Below are positions 34,358 through 43,970 of a DNA stretch of 64,000 nucleotides, in pieces (the first letter of the stretch is position 1; the number at the start of each line of letters is the position of its first letter). Made by a program: the position numbers and the translations under genes. This DNA comes from Ignavibacteriales bacterium (GTDB lineage: Bacteria > Bacteroidota > Ignavibacteria > UBA10030): assembly GCA_026390575.1 (NCBI GenBank), contig JAPLFR010000001.1, positions 372,001 to 436,000 of the forward strand. The letters run 5' to 3'. The notes under the pieces are model-generated. The model had not been told where the DNA came from and did no database searches. It saw only the letters and a program-made list of their open reading frames with translations.

Positions 34358-35572
34358 ATGAACCTCAACGAATTGCTTGCCGCCGAGCTGAAACGGCTCG
34401 AAGAATCTCAAACGATGAAGTATGAAACTGCGCTCCAATCTGCACAAGGGGGCGTTGTCAAGGTGCGCGGCAAAGAAGTCGTTATGCTTGCGTCGAATAA
34501 TTATTTGGGAATGTCGAATCATCCTGCTGTGTGCAAAGCTGCAATCGATGGCATCAAGAAATATGGATACGGGCTTGCCTCGGTACGCTTTCTTACCGGC
34601 ACACAAACAATTCATCTTGAACTGGAAAATACAATATCGAAGTTTCTGAAATCGGAAGACACGATTCTTTTTTCCTCGTCCTTTGCGGCGAATGTTGCAT
34701 TCTTCTCTGCCCTGACAAACGAGAGGCTTGGATACGAAAACTACAAAGATGTTATCTACAGCGACCGGCTGAATCACGCCAGTATTATTGACGGACAGCG
34801 GCTCTGCCGTGCGGAAACGACAGATCGTAAAATTTATAATCACGGAGACGCTGCCGACCTGGAAAGGCAATTGGAAGGCGATAAAAACAATGATTACCGC
34901 ATACGGATGATCGCCACAGATGGCGTCTTCAGTATGGAAGGCGACATAGCACCGCTGCCCAAAATTCTTGAGCTCGCGCAAAAGTATAATGCTGTGGTCT
35001 TTGTGGATGACGCTCACGGTATTGGCGTTTGCGGCAAGACCGGCAGAGGAACAGCGGAACAATGCAACGTGCTTGGTAAAATTGATGTCACCGTTGGGAC
35101 TCTCGGCAAGGCTATTGGCGGTGCGGCAGGCGGTTTCATAAGCGGTGCGAAAGAAATGATAGCGTACTTGCGCCAAAAAGGAAGGCCCTATATATTTTCA
35201 AACTCGCTTCCGCCGGCTGTCGTGTGCGGCTCGATGGCGGCATTCGATTTATTGATGAAAGACAAATCAATTGTCAGGCGGCTTCAGGAGAATACGGCAT
35301 ACTTCAGAAAAGAAATCAAGAATGTCGGTTTTACAATTATCGAAGGTATGCATCCGATTGTTCCGATCATGCTTGGCGAAGCGTCTATCGCGCAGGAAAT
35401 GAGCAGCCAATTGCTTAAAGCCGGAGTCTATATCAAAGGATTGTGGTATCCGGTTGTTCCGAAAGGCGCAGCGCGGCTGCGCGCTCAAGTGTCGGCGGCG
35501 CTCACGAAAAAGGATATCGATCGCGCTCTTGAAGCATTTGAAAAAGTTGGAAAGAAAATGAAACTCATTTAA
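34358..35572 (+). CDS. kbl: 2-amino-3-ketobutyrate CoA ligase (alpha-oxoamine synthase family)
   Basis: This PLP enzyme of the fold-type I alpha-oxoamine synthase family has NNYLGMSNHP, GYGLASVRFLTGTQ, DRLNHASIIDGQRL, TDGVFSMEGDIAP and VFVDDAHGIGVCG, with the PLP lysine K251 in TLGKAIGGAAGG. The sequence is very close to Kbl of E. coli in these blocks. Kbl makes acetyl-CoA plus glycine from aminoketobutyrate, normally with threonine dehydrogenase Tdh, which is not nearby. I cannot fully exclude serine palmitoyltransferase-like use. ATG 34358 has GGAGG (34344-34348) 9 bases before it. The upstream TTG 34331 is rejected. Confidence 0.88.
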   Translation: MNLNELLAAELKRLEESQTMKYETALQSAQGGVVKVRGKEVVMLASNNYLGMSNHPAVCKAAIDGIKKYGYGLASVRFLTGTQTIHLELENTISKFLKSEDTILFSSSFAANVAFFSALTNERLGYENYKDVIYSDRLNHASIIDGQRLCRAETTDRKIYNHGDAADLERQLEGDKNNDYRIRMIATDGVFSMEGDIAPLPKILELAQKYNAVVFVDDAHGIGVCGKTGRGTAEQCNVLGKIDVTVGTLGKAIGGAAGGFISGAKEMIAYLRQKGRPYIFSNSLPPAVVCGSMAAFDLLMKDKSIVRRLQENTAYFRKEIKNVGFTIIEGMHPIVPIMLGEASIAQEMSSQLLKAGVYIKGLWYPVVPKGAARLRAQVSAALTKKDIDRALEAFEKVGKKMKLI

Positions 35573-35590
35573 CCTGCTCAGAAGTTTCCC

Positions 35591-36733
35591 ATGGCTGCTC
35601 CAGCAAAAAATCGACTTGCGTTCATCGACCTTCTTCGCGGATGGGCGCTGATTGTGATGATTGAAGTGCATGTGTTCAACACCTTTATCCTGCCCGTGTT
35701 GAAAACGACTCCCTGGTATCACATTCTGAATTTTATCAATGGATTAGTTGCGCCAAGTTTTACTTTTATCTCCGGTTTTGTTTTCGTGCTTGCGAGCCAA
35801 AGGAAGCTTGAGTCTTTTCGGACCTACGGATCTGCATTCTGGAAACAGCTTGGGCGAATCGGATTGGTGTGGGGCACAGGGTATTTTCTGCATCTGCCAT
35901 TTTTTTCATTCCGTCGCATAATGAGCGATACGACACAAGAGGGGTGGCTGAATTTCTATCAGGCAGATGTTCTTCACTGCATCGCGTTTGGATTACTCGT
36001 GCTTTTTATAACGAGATTGTTTATAAAGAATGGACGGACATATCGGACATTCCTCTTTACAAGCGGATTGTTCGTTGTTTTTACAACGATCTTCGTATGG
36101 AATTATGATTTCTTGAATTTAATTCCGGCTCCAATCTCAGCATACATAAACGGCCTGCATTATTCGCTTTTCCCGCTATTCCCGTGGCTGGCGTTTATGC
36201 TCTTTGGAGGGTACTTCGCTTCCCGATATATTGATGCCCGCGAACAAAAAAAGGAGCAAGAATTCATCTTACGTTTTGCATTTGAAGGAGCTCTTCTGTT
36301 TGTTGCGTGCATGATCGGAATGGAATTGCAATCCGGCATGCGCATCCTTCCAATAGATATCCGTGCAAATCCATTATTCTTTTTTGAACGGCTTGGAATT
36401 GTCATGCTGCTTCTTACCGCTTGCTGGTTCTATGCAGATTATCGCAAAACTGAGAAGTCGTTTGTATTAGATGTCGGCAGGGAATCGTTAATGGTCTACG
36501 CGGCACACCTCCTTGTCATTTATGGACGGTTCTGGAATGAACGTAGCCTGGATTTTTATTATGGAAAAACATTCAATGTAACAGAATGTATGATAAGTAC
36601 ACTTACCCTTATTTTGGTGATGAGCGGAGCGGCAATTGCATGGGGATGGATGAAGCGAAATCATTTACCGCTTGCACGCTTGTTATTTTTTATGTTCGCG
36701 GTAACAACTACAGCGATGTTTTTAATAAGATAA
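35591..36733 (+). CDS. DUF1624/HGSNAT-like membrane acyltransferase-family protein
   Basis: About 10 transmembrane helices and the opening RLAFIDLLRGWALIVMIEVH match the DUF1624 and heparan-alpha-glucosaminide N-acetyltransferase-like group (cf. acyltransferase 3). The later FYQADVLHCIAFGLLVLF carries the family His pattern. Such proteins usually move acyl groups across membranes onto glycans or lipids, but the substrate here is unknown. It starts 18 bases after kbl and is likely cotranscribed. ATG 35591. Confidence 0.85.
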   Translation: MAAPAKNRLAFIDLLRGWALIVMIEVHVFNTFILPVLKTTPWYHILNFINGLVAPSFTFISGFVFVLASQRKLESFRTYGSAFWKQLGRIGLVWGTGYFLHLPFFSFRRIMSDTTQEGWLNFYQADVLHCIAFGLLVLFITRLFIKNGRTYRTFLFTSGLFVVFTTIFVWNYDFLNLIPAPISAYINGLHYSLFPLFPWLAFMLFGGYFASRYIDAREQKKEQEFILRFAFEGALLFVACMIGMELQSGMRILPIDIRANPLFFFERLGIVMLLLTACWFYADYRKTEKSFVLDVGRESLMVYAAHLLVIYGRFWNERSLDFYYGKTFNVTECMISTLTLILVMSGAAIAWGWMKRNHLPLARLLFFMFAVTTTAMFLIR

Positions 36734-36846
36734 ATTGAAGTTGAAAAGCTATCATATTCGGCGCATAGAACTTAACCGAAGAATAACAATTATGCTCCAT
36801 CAGGAGCGAATTGAGGAATGAGAAAGAGTAAAAAGGAAAAGGGAAC

Positions 36847-38010
36847 ATGGAAGTTGCATCATTCATTATGTTGTTTTTAGTTGTCATTTTGATTGTCGTC
36901 CTATTGCTTCGGCTCTCTTCACAAAAAGGAGCAAATTCTTCCGATACTTCTCTGCTATTTCAGCAGCAGGTTGATGCGCTGCGCGGTGAAGTAAGTCAGA
37001 ACCTCAAGAACACCGCAGATACGCTTGCTACATCTCTGAAGAATACGACTGACGTTGTGTTTAAAAGTCTGCAATCAACGACAGACACCGTAAACCAGCA
37101 GCTGACAACTGTGACTTCGCAATTAAGCAGCGTTACATCGCAGTTGCAAAATAACACAGGTCAAATGGGCTCTCGTCTGGATAATGCGGCGAAGGTTATT
37201 CAGGATGTGCAGAATAAACTTGGCGAGCTTGGTCAAGCGACACAGGAAATTAAAGAGTTAGGCCAAAGCGTTTCCAAATTGGAAGAAATGCTGAAGGCGC
37301 CGAAACTGCGCGGCGGGCTCGGTGAATTGTTGCTGGAAGATTTGCTCAAGCAGGTTCTTCCCGCAAATGCCTATGGTATACAGTACAGGTTTAAAGGTGG
37401 GCAGGCAGTCGATGCCGTCATTCGGCTCGCCGGCCGAATGGTTCCAGTAGATTCGAAATTTCCGCTTGAAAACTTTCAGAAAATGCTCGGAGCGAAATCT
37501 GAACAGGAAAAGAAATCTACTGCAAGATTGTTTCGAGCGGATGTGAAGAAACACATCGATGCGATCGCAGGAAAATACATTCTGCCCGATGAAGGCACGT
37601 ATGATTTTGCATTGATGTATATACCGGCTGAGAATATTTTTTATGAAACGATTATTAAGGATGAATCATTTCCTGATGATGAGGGTTTGCAATCGTATGC
37701 AAATTCACGGCATGTTATTCCAGTTTCCCCTAACAGCTTTTATGCGTATTTGCGTGTGATTGCGCTCGGCCTGAAAGGATTGCAGATTGAGCGAAGTGCA
37801 AAAGAAATATTTCAAAATCTTGAACTGCTGGGAACGGAACTGCGGAAATTCAACGACGTGTTTGAAACGCTGGGTTCACAATTGAACAATGCAAAGAACA
37901 ACTACGACAAAGCCGATAAGCAATTGGCCGGTCTCACTGAGAAATTCAAAACAGTGCAGTCTATTCCTGACGTCCAGGATAAAAAACAGTTGGATGCTTT
38001 TCCTCAGTAA
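36847..38010 (+). CDS. rmuC: DNA recombination protein RmuC
   Basis: An N-terminal transmembrane segment (residues about 5-23) is followed by a long coiled-coil (about 30-140, with heptad-like QQLTTVTSQLSSVTSQL). The RmuC nuclease-like core then reads LRGGLGELLLEDLLKQVLP, YRFKGGQAVDAVIRL and PVDSKFPLENFQKML, ending in a C-terminal helix. RmuC proteins limit recombination at inverted repeats. Length 387 is typical. The gene is preceded by a ribosome-like GGAAAAGGGAAC. Confidence 0.95.
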   Translation: MEVASFIMLFLVVILIVVLLLRLSSQKGANSSDTSLLFQQQVDALRGEVSQNLKNTADTLATSLKNTTDVVFKSLQSTTDTVNQQLTTVTSQLSSVTSQLQNNTGQMGSRLDNAAKVIQDVQNKLGELGQATQEIKELGQSVSKLEEMLKAPKLRGGLGELLLEDLLKQVLPANAYGIQYRFKGGQAVDAVIRLAGRMVPVDSKFPLENFQKMLGAKSEQEKKSTARLFRADVKKHIDAIAGKYILPDEGTYDFALMYIPAENIFYETIIKDESFPDDEGLQSYANSRHVIPVSPNSFYAYLRVIALGLKGLQIERSAKEIFQNLELLGTELRKFNDVFETLGSQLNNAKNNYDKADKQLAGLTEKFKTVQSIPDVQDKKQLDAFPQ

Positions 38011-38211
38011 ACTTCCTCGCGCCTTCTGTAGATGATTTTAAATGTATGTCATCTGAACCCACATCCTTCGGAAGAATATCTTTTCCTGTTTTGGATGCAC
38101 GCTTTTGCGTGTATCATTCGAATGCACCCCCATTATCATAAAGGGGAGTTGGAATCGTTATGGACTGCACTTTTAACTACGGAATGAACAACCACAAAAC
38201 GAGGGAATAAA

Positions 38212-38433
38212 ATGACAACAGAAAATAACATATGTACAAATGATCCCGACAGGAAAAATAAAATGAAAGATAACGGCCTTGCGGGTGGAATCTATGGTAT
38301 GGCATTCATTGGTGCCGCGGTTTATTTCATTCAACACGCAGCTACATTCTGGGAGGGAGTGTTGGGTCTCTTGAAAGCCATTATTTGGCCTGCAATGTTG
38401 ATTTACAAGCTGCTGGAATTTCTCAAGATGTAA
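38212..38433 (+). CDS. Small membrane protein (73 aa)
   Basis: A compact ORF with two hydrophobic segments: LAGGIYGMAFIGAAVYFIQHA and ATFWEGVLGLLKAIIWPAMLIYKLLEFL, with the basic residue pattern expected of a small integral membrane protein. The WPAMLIYKLLEFL end resembles small conserved membrane proteins of uncharacterised families I have seen, but I cannot name one. ATG 38263 (MKDNG) is an alternative start. The gene lies between rmuC and the AI-2E gene. Confidence 0.7.
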   Translation: MTTENNICTNDPDRKNKMKDNGLAGGIYGMAFIGAAVYFIQHAATFWEGVLGLLKAIIWPAMLIYKLLEFLKM

Positions 38434-38498
38434 ATATTTCATTATTGAGTGGCCACCGGCTTGCCCCAAACGTCATGACGTAATGTCTTCGCCAGATC

Positions 38499-38555
38499 CA
38501 TTCGTACCCGCCAGAGTTTTGCAGGAGGCATCAATGCGTGATTGGCGGGCGGTGG
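38499..38555. repeat. Dispersed palindromic element copy 1
   Basis: It begins CATTCGTACCCGCCAGA and has arms CCCGCCA (38507-38513) and TGGCGGG (38543-38549). A related start, CATTCATACCTGCCAGA, is at 50131. It lies in the gap before the AI-2E gene. Confidence 0.5.
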
Positions 38556-38632
38556 GCATGTGGTCATGAAAGAATTGTTATAGAAGCAATCTTTTCAGTG
38601 TTGTTATGGAAAAAAATCAAAGGAGTTTCTTT

Positions 38633-39694
38633 ATGCCCGAAAAAAGTAATATTCAACGCGGATCAAGCTTACTTGTCGTTGCTGCATCGCTTGTTATTCT
38701 TACCTGGGGCATCGTTCAGGCACAGTCCGTAATCGTGCTTATGCTCGTCGCACTTTTTCTTGCAGTGATCGCAGCACCGCCAGTGCTCTGGCTCAAGGAA
38801 AAGCGTATCCCCTCTGTTCTTGCTGTGCTGGCTGTTCTGGCGTGTATGATCTTCCTGTTGCTGCTGATCGGAGGATTCGTTGGCACATCGCTCGCTTCCT
38901 TTTCCGATAGCATACCGTTTTATCAGCAGCGCATCCAAGAGGAACTTCATGTGTTGAGAGGATTCATAGCAAGCAAGGGTTTTGCGATCAAGGAAAATGC
39001 TGTGCTCGAGTATGTGAATCTGGGTTCGATCATGAGTTTGACTGCTGGTTTGCTTTCAGGATTGACGTCAACACTTTCCAGTATCTTTCTGATATTTCTT
39101 ACGGTCACATTCATCCTGCTCGAACTCTCAAGTTTTCCAATAAAGCTCGGTGCTATTCTCAACGATCCGAAAGTAGAATTTTCAAAATTCAGTAAATTCA
39201 TCGATGACATCAATCATTATCTGGTCATCAAGACCGGCATCAGTGTGTTAACAGGAATTCTCATCGGAATCTGGATGTCTCTCCTTGGCGTGGATTTTCC
39301 CGTGCTCTGGGGTTTTCTGGCATTCCTGCTGAACTATGTGCCGAGCCTCGGTGTGGTTATCGCTGCCGTTCCCGCAATACTTCTGACGTTTATTCAATTG
39401 GGTCCAGGTCATGCGGCACTTACGGCTCTTGGATTTATTCTCGTGAATTTTATTGTCGGCACTGTTATTGAGCCAAAACTCGTAGGGCGGGGAGTTGGCT
39501 TGTCCACATTGGTAGTCTTCCTCTCGTTAATCTTTTGGGGAAACCTGCTTGGCATTATCGGTATGGTGCTGTGTATTCCATTTACAATGACCCTGAAATT
39601 TGTATTAGAGAACAATGAACAAACACGATGGCTGGCAATAGTACTTGGGCCGGAGACGTCTGTAAAGAATCTTCCACCTGAACCGAAAAAATGA
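38633..39694 (+). CDS. AI-2E family transporter (permease)
   Basis: Eight or so hydrophobic helices in 353 residues fit the AI-2E (TqsA/YdiK/PerM) exporter family. Conserved parts include LVALFLAVIAAPPVLWLKEK near the start, LLGVDFPVLWGFLAFLLNYVPSLG and NFIVGTVIEPKLVGRGVGLSTLVVFLSLIFWG. Family members export autoinducer 2 or other small molecules, or act as Na+/H+ antiporters, so the substrate is open. ATG 38633 has AAGGAG (38620-38625) 7 bases before it; the upstream ATG 38606 lacks one. Confidence 0.92.
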   Translation: MPEKSNIQRGSSLLVVAASLVILTWGIVQAQSVIVLMLVALFLAVIAAPPVLWLKEKRIPSVLAVLAVLACMIFLLLLIGGFVGTSLASFSDSIPFYQQRIQEELHVLRGFIASKGFAIKENAVLEYVNLGSIMSLTAGLLSGLTSTLSSIFLIFLTVTFILLELSSFPIKLGAILNDPKVEFSKFSKFIDDINHYLVIKTGISVLTGILIGIWMSLLGVDFPVLWGFLAFLLNYVPSLGVVIAAVPAILLTFIQLGPGHAALTALGFILVNFIVGTVIEPKLVGRGVGLSTLVVFLSLIFWGNLLGIIGMVLCIPFTMTLKFVLENNEQTRWLAIVLGPETSVKNLPPEPKK

Positions 39695-39932
39695 AATTTC
39701 GTTGAAGGAGAAGGTACCTGCAAACTCTAAGAGATTTCCGTTTATGGCGGACAGGGAAACTATGACTTTGCTCCTCGCTTAAAACATATAGGGATAACAG
39801 AAGAGAGCGTGGGATGGTCTTCGCCTGAAGCACATTTCATCATATCTTTTCTCAAATAATTACGTAAACTATCCTGTGTGTATCATCCATCCGTTAGAGA
39901 CTTTCACTAACAAAGAAAGTTACAGAGAATTT

Positions 39933-40850
39933 ATGATCACCATCCAACAAATCACAAAAAAATACTCAACAGTCACAGCCTTGGATGCAATCACATTAGA
40001 GGTGCAGCAACAGGAATTCTTCGGCTTGTTAGGACCAAATGGGGCAGGCAAGACTACTTTGATGAACCTGCTCGTTGGGTACATCAATCCGGACGGCGGC
40101 ACGATCACAATCGATGGCGGCAACGTGACTCAGGATACTTTAGAGATCCGGAAGAAAATCGGATTTGTTCCTCAATCTCTCGCATTGTATGATGAGCTTA
40201 CTGCACAAGAAAACTTAGAAATATTCGGGCAGATGTTCGATATCCCCCGACAGCTCTTAAAGAAGCGCATTGATGAACAGCTCAATGCCGTTGAGTTGTT
40301 CGAAAGGCGTAAAGATAAAGTAAAAACCTTTTCGGGCGGCATGAAACGGCGGCTCAATATGATCGCAAGCTTATTGCACGATCCGAAAGTATTACTGTGC
40401 GACGAACCGACCGTCGGCGTCGATCCTCAATCGCGCAACGCGATCTTCGATTTTCTTACTTCCCTGAACAAGCAAGGGAAAACAATTATCTACACAACGC
40501 ATTATATGGAAGAAGCGGAGCGGCTTTGCAGTAGAATCGGAATAATCGATCATGGGAAAATCATTGCAGGTGGCACTGTAGATGAACTTTTAGAAAAACT
40601 TGCGTACGAAGAAACAATTGCAATTATCAAGAATCCGTCGACTGCAAAGAACCGGTCGGCGTTTGAGAAATACGGAACGCTACTTGAAGAAGACGATCAT
40701 TACGAGTTGAAACCAGCAGAGGGATTTTTGCTATCGAAATTTTTTGCGGGTATAGAAAAGCAGGGAATTAAATATTCCTGGGTTGAATTGCAGCGCCCGA
40801 CCTTGGAGGCGTTGTTTCTCCAACTGACAGGAAGGAGGTTACGGGATTGA
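39933..40850 (+). CDS. ABC transporter ATP-binding protein (ABC-2 exporter type)
   Basis: All nucleotide-binding motifs are present: Walker A GPNGAGKT (34-41), signature FSGGMKRR, Walker [13 protein letters not shown] and the switch His in [11 protein letters not shown]. The C-terminal extension about residues 215-305 is typical of the CcmA/multidrug subgroup. ATG 39933 is preferred; an upstream non-ATG start at 39876 adds 19 dissimilar residues. The stop codon overlaps the permease TTG start, so the pair forms one transporter. The exported substrate is unknown. Confidence 0.93.
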   Translation: MITIQQITKKYSTVTALDAITLEVQQQEFFGLLGPNGAGKTTLMNLLVGYINPDGGTITIDGGNVTQDTLEIRKKIGFVPQSLALYDELTAQENLEIFGQMFDIPRQLLKKRIDEQLNAVELFERRKDKVKTFSGGMKRRLNMIASLLHDPKVLLCDEPTVGVDPQSRNAIFDFLTSLNKQGKTIIYTTHYMEEAERLCSRIGIIDHGKIIAGGTVDELLEKLAYEETIAIIKNPSTAKNRSAFEKYGTLLEEDDHYELKPAEGFLLSKFFAGIEKQGIKYSWVELQRPTLEALFLQLTGRRLRD

Positions 40851-42160
40851 AACAAGTCTATCGGTTATTTAAAAGCTCGTACCGGATTTTCTGGAACGAC
40901 AAAGTCTCCGTCGCGCTGACCTTTATTGTGCCGCTGGTACTCATGAGTATTTTTGGAGCAGTTTTCGGCGGATCGGGCTCGGGTCCCCAGGGAATACGGC
41001 TTGCGGTGTTGAATCAAAGTACATCTCCCGTAGCGAAGAGTATAGAATCTTCACTTGATACTATAAAAGCATTCCGGGTAATCAAATCTTTTAAGACGGA
41101 TTCCGGAACGACAATTGTATTCGATACGCTTTCAATTCAGGAATATGTTCGTAGCGGGAAAGCTGCCGCTGCACTCGTTCTCCCGCCTGATACGTATGCG
41201 GATACATCGGTTGGGCTCTATGTCAAATTCTATTATGATCCGAAGAATGATATGGAAACACAGACTGTGCGGGGATTAATCCAGCAGGTTGTATTCAGCC
41301 AGTTTCCATCGGTCATGGCGCAAAGCGGTCTACGACAAGCCGAGAGATATTTAGGAATCGAATCCGGTGATGCCTTTAATCACAAAATGGCTTCTCTGAT
41401 GCACAAATATTTCAAGGTCGACACCAATACCATTTTGCATCCCGCACTTTCCAATTTCAAGACCACAGGCGATGATTCCACCAAGGGCAATACAAATTTT
41501 CTTAATAATATCGTTCGCATAGAGAACCAGCAGCTTATCGGTAAAGAGATGAAGAATCCATGGGCAACACGGAGTGTCGGCGGGTGGGGCATTATGTTCC
41601 TAATGTTCACATTGACGGCGACGTCCTCATCGTTGTTTGATGAGCGGAGATCCGGAGTACTCATGAGAATGCTGACCTCTCCGGTTTCGCGGACACATAT
41701 TCTCTGGAACAAATATATTTTCAATATGTCGCTCGGTATTATACAATTGCTTTTCATGTTCGTTTTTGGGTGGTTGATGTTCCAGGTGGATATATTCGCA
41801 AATTTTTTGAATCTCATGCTGCTCATCATTGCTGCATCAGTAGCGTGCACGGCGCTCGGGATGTTGATTGCTGCGTTTTCTCAAACTCGCCAGCAGGCAA
41901 ACGGATTAGGAACTTTATTGATATTGAGTATGAGTGCGATCGGCGGGGCATGGTTTCCGACTACTTTCATGCCCTCAACTATCCAGTTCTTTAGTAAGCT
42001 GACGGTTGTGTATTGGTCGATTGATGGTTTTATGGAAGTTTTATGGAGAGGTGTCGGTTTTATCTCTATTGTGCCGCATCTTGCTATTTTATTCGGCATC
42101 GGCGCAATTCTTAATTTAGTCAGTGTACGTCAATTCAAAAAAGGACATATATTTGACTAG
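40847..42160 (+). CDS. ABC-2 type transporter permease
   Basis: The gene starts with TTG, but a very strong ribosome site AAGGAGG (40832-40838) lies 8 bases upstream within the end of the ATPase gene. The TTG shares bases with the ATPase stop TGA (40848-40850). A first transmembrane helix (about residues 20-42) is followed by a long extracytoplasmic loop (about 45-230) and five to six helices at the C-terminus (ending LVSVRQFKKGHIFD). RSVGGWGIMFLMFTLTAT and RSGVLMRMLTSPVSRTHILWNKY are typical of ABC2 membrane subunits. With the previous gene it forms an exporter or a resistance/efflux pump. Confidence 0.92.
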   Translation: MKQVYRLFKSSYRIFWNDKVSVALTFIVPLVLMSIFGAVFGGSGSGPQGIRLAVLNQSTSPVAKSIESSLDTIKAFRVIKSFKTDSGTTIVFDTLSIQEYVRSGKAAAALVLPPDTYADTSVGLYVKFYYDPKNDMETQTVRGLIQQVVFSQFPSVMAQSGLRQAERYLGIESGDAFNHKMASLMHKYFKVDTNTILHPALSNFKTTGDDSTKGNTNFLNNIVRIENQQLIGKEMKNPWATRSVGGWGIMFLMFTLTATSSSLFDERRSGVLMRMLTSPVSRTHILWNKYIFNMSLGIIQLLFMFVFGWLMFQVDIFANFLNLMLLIIAASVACTALGMLIAAFSQTRQQANGLGTLLILSMSAIGGAWFPTTFMPSTIQFFSKLTVVYWSIDGFMEVLWRGVGFISIVPHLAILFGIGAILNLVSVRQFKKGHIFD

Positions 42161-42227
42161 AACCTATCTTAAAAACATCCCGTCACTAAAAAATTATTGA
42201 ACGGTAAAAATATCAAGGAGATTTGAG

Positions 42228-42533
42228 ATGCAATTCATTGTCATAGCATACGACGGAACTGATGAAAAGGCATTCGAAAGGAGGCTTGCAGTTCGTGAAG
42301 ATCATTTAAAGTCAGCAAAAGAACTCCACGATACAGGCAAGTGGATCTATGCGGCTGCTATTCTCAACGATGATGGAAAAATGATCGGGTCAATGATTGT
42401 CTGCGATTATCAATCACGGGAGGAGCTTCAAGAACAATGGCTCAATAACGAACCGTACGTTAAAGGTAATGTTTGGAAAAGGATTGAGATAACGCGTGCG
42501 CAGGTAGCGCCATTTTTTGTGAAAAGTAAATGA
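42228..42533 (+). CDS. YciI family protein
   Basis: A 101-residue ferredoxin-like YciI fold: FIVIAYDGTDEKAFERRLAVREDHLKSAKELHDTGKWIYAAAIL followed by GSMIVCDYQSREELQEQWLNNEPYVKGNVWKRIEI. The His in REDHL is the conserved active-site candidate. Members include muconolactone isomerase-like and dehydrochlorinase-like enzymes. AAGGAG precedes the ATG. It stands after the ABC pair with no obvious pathway link. Confidence 0.9.
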   Translation: MQFIVIAYDGTDEKAFERRLAVREDHLKSAKELHDTGKWIYAAAILNDDGKMIGSMIVCDYQSREELQEQWLNNEPYVKGNVWKRIEITRAQVAPFFVKSK

Positions 42534-42664
42534 GAGTGTTCTCCTTTTTGTTACTTGATGTATCTTCTTATTGAATGTTTTAACGAAATAATGAAAAAGT
42601 GGTAGAGTTGTAGACAAAGTTCGAAATATTTTACAATATTAGATAAAAAGGAACATTTGTAAGA

Positions 42665-42680
42665 ACGTTCAATTGAACGT
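42665..42680. promoter_or_regulatory. Perfect 16-bp palindrome, possible operator
   Basis: ACGTTCAATTGAACGT is a perfect palindrome in an AT-rich gap. It lies about 100 bases upstream of the 61-residue ORF at 42781. A dimeric repressor binding site is possible, but no regulator gene is near. Confidence 0.4.
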
Positions 42681-42780
42681 CCCTTTGATATACCTGGAGT
42701 AGAATAATATGAAAAGGTGCGTTAAGAGTATTTTTGAAAAGAAAATAAATAGCAGATAATTATTCAAAAAGGGGAATCCA

Positions 42781-42966
42781 ATGGAAGAAGAAAAGAAAGA
42801 AGTGCAGCCTACTATCGGAGAATATCAAGGCAAGCCAATCATCCGTATTCCAACCGTAGATAATCCAAATCCAGAAACGACGTGGCATTGGTTGTCGTTT
42901 GGAAAAAATAAAGCGAAAGCCATCGTCAAGTACTTTGACGCAATAAAGAAGTTTGCGGAAGAGTAA
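42781..42966 (+). CDS. Small conserved-looking protein (61 aa)
   Basis: The 61-residue ORF has a good AAGGGGA-type ribosome site. A balanced composition and regular helix at the end (NKAKAIVKYFDAIKKFAEE) suggest a real soluble protein rather than a chance ORF. The middle reads YQGKPIIRIPTVDNPNPETTWHW. It resembles small uncharacterised proteins of the phylum, but no family can be named. No signal peptide or membrane segment. Confidence 0.6.
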   Translation: MEEEKKEVQPTIGEYQGKPIIRIPTVDNPNPETTWHWLSFGKNKAKAIVKYFDAIKKFAEE

Positions 42967-43181
42967 TCATTGGAATGCGAAAAACTTATCGAGCGGCGTA
43001 TACTTATACCAGTTCCGGGTAGGTAGTTATGTAAAAACAAAGGCGCTTCTCTTGCTTAAGTAATATTAGTCGATTGAGAACAAGATGGAGAATATGTTTC
43101 AATCCACGTCAAAGAGAAATTGAGTACTGTCACTCATCTTACATTACATAAATAATTCGTACACTCATTGAAGGAACAGAA

Positions 43182-43703
43182 ATGAAACGGTTATTGATAA
43201 TCCTCTTTGTTATAACGAGTGCGCGCGCACAAGAAAAAAACTCTTCCAATGCAGAGCGAGATTCTCTTATCGCAGCTGCAAAAGAAATTATGGCATCGCA
43301 GAAGTATTGCGCGCTTGCGACCATCGATTCTTCCGGCCATCCCGATGTGCGAACCATGAATCCTTTTCCTCCCGAAGAAGATATGACAGTGTGGATGGCA
43401 ACAAATACACGGAGTCTAAAAGTTCAAGAGATCCGGAATAATCCAAAAGTATGCCTGTACTATGCGGACCATTCAAAGGCAACCGGAAATGTTACAATTA
43501 CCGGCACCGCTGTCCTGGTCAACGATACGATGGAAATACAAAAACGAAAACGTGAATACTGGAAGCAGGCGTTTCCCGATTGGAAATATCTTGTTCTCAT
43601 TAAGGTCGTTCCAGAACGGATGGAAGTTTTAAATTATAAGTGGGGTAAATTGAACGATCCCATTACATGGGCTCCTCCGATCGTAGTGTTCACAAAACCA
43701 TAA
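43182..43703 (+). CDS. Exported PNPOx-fold (split-barrel flavin-binding) protein
   Basis: A short signal peptide (KRLLIILFVITSARA, cleaved before Q) precedes a pyridoxamine-5'-phosphate-oxidase-like split barrel. The core has CALATIDSSGHPDVRTMNPF, TVWMATNTRSLKVQEIRNNPKVCLYY and VTITGTAVLV, with a final KVVPERMEVLNYK. Family members bind FMN, F420 or haem and reduce or bind small molecules, usually in the cytoplasm, so the signal peptide is unusual. ATG 43182 has AAGGA just upstream. Function unknown. Confidence 0.8.
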   Translation: MKRLLIILFVITSARAQEKNSSNAERDSLIAAAKEIMASQKYCALATIDSSGHPDVRTMNPFPPEEDMTVWMATNTRSLKVQEIRNNPKVCLYYADHSKATGNVTITGTAVLVNDTMEIQKRKREYWKQAFPDWKYLVLIKVVPERMEVLNYKWGKLNDPITWAPPIVVFTKP

Positions 43704-43886
43704 TAATTGATTCTCAGGTTCAGATAGGCAGGGGTTTCGATATCTCAAACCACGGAGGATGTATCACGAGGTCGTAGAGAGAGGCATAGTAAATTCAGAA
43801 TCAGTTCATTTATATGAAAATGCTCTGCCTTTTGAAAGTGATGATCAAGGAAAAAAGTAGTTTGGCGCACTCAGTTCTTATTTGCG

Positions 43887-43915
43887 TTGACTTCAGCCTA
43901 GAATAAGTGTAGTTT
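43887..43915 (+). promoter_or_regulatory. Weak sigma-70-like promoter upstream of hybrid kinase
   Basis: TTGACT (43887-43892) and TAGTTT (43910-43915) are separated by 17 bases, about 55 bases from the kinase start. The -10 is poor. An inverted repeat CCTTAA..TTAAGG follows just before the ATG (about 43936-43961). Confidence 0.35.
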
Positions 43916-43970
43916 CCAACCACCGATACCAACCGCCTTAAGATATGTTATACTTTTAAGGAAGCACAAG

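Noticed and set aside
34292-35176. 294-residue open frame on the minus strand
   Set aside because: It lies wholly antisense to kbl, whose PLP-enzyme motifs are clear, and has no family pattern or ribosome site.
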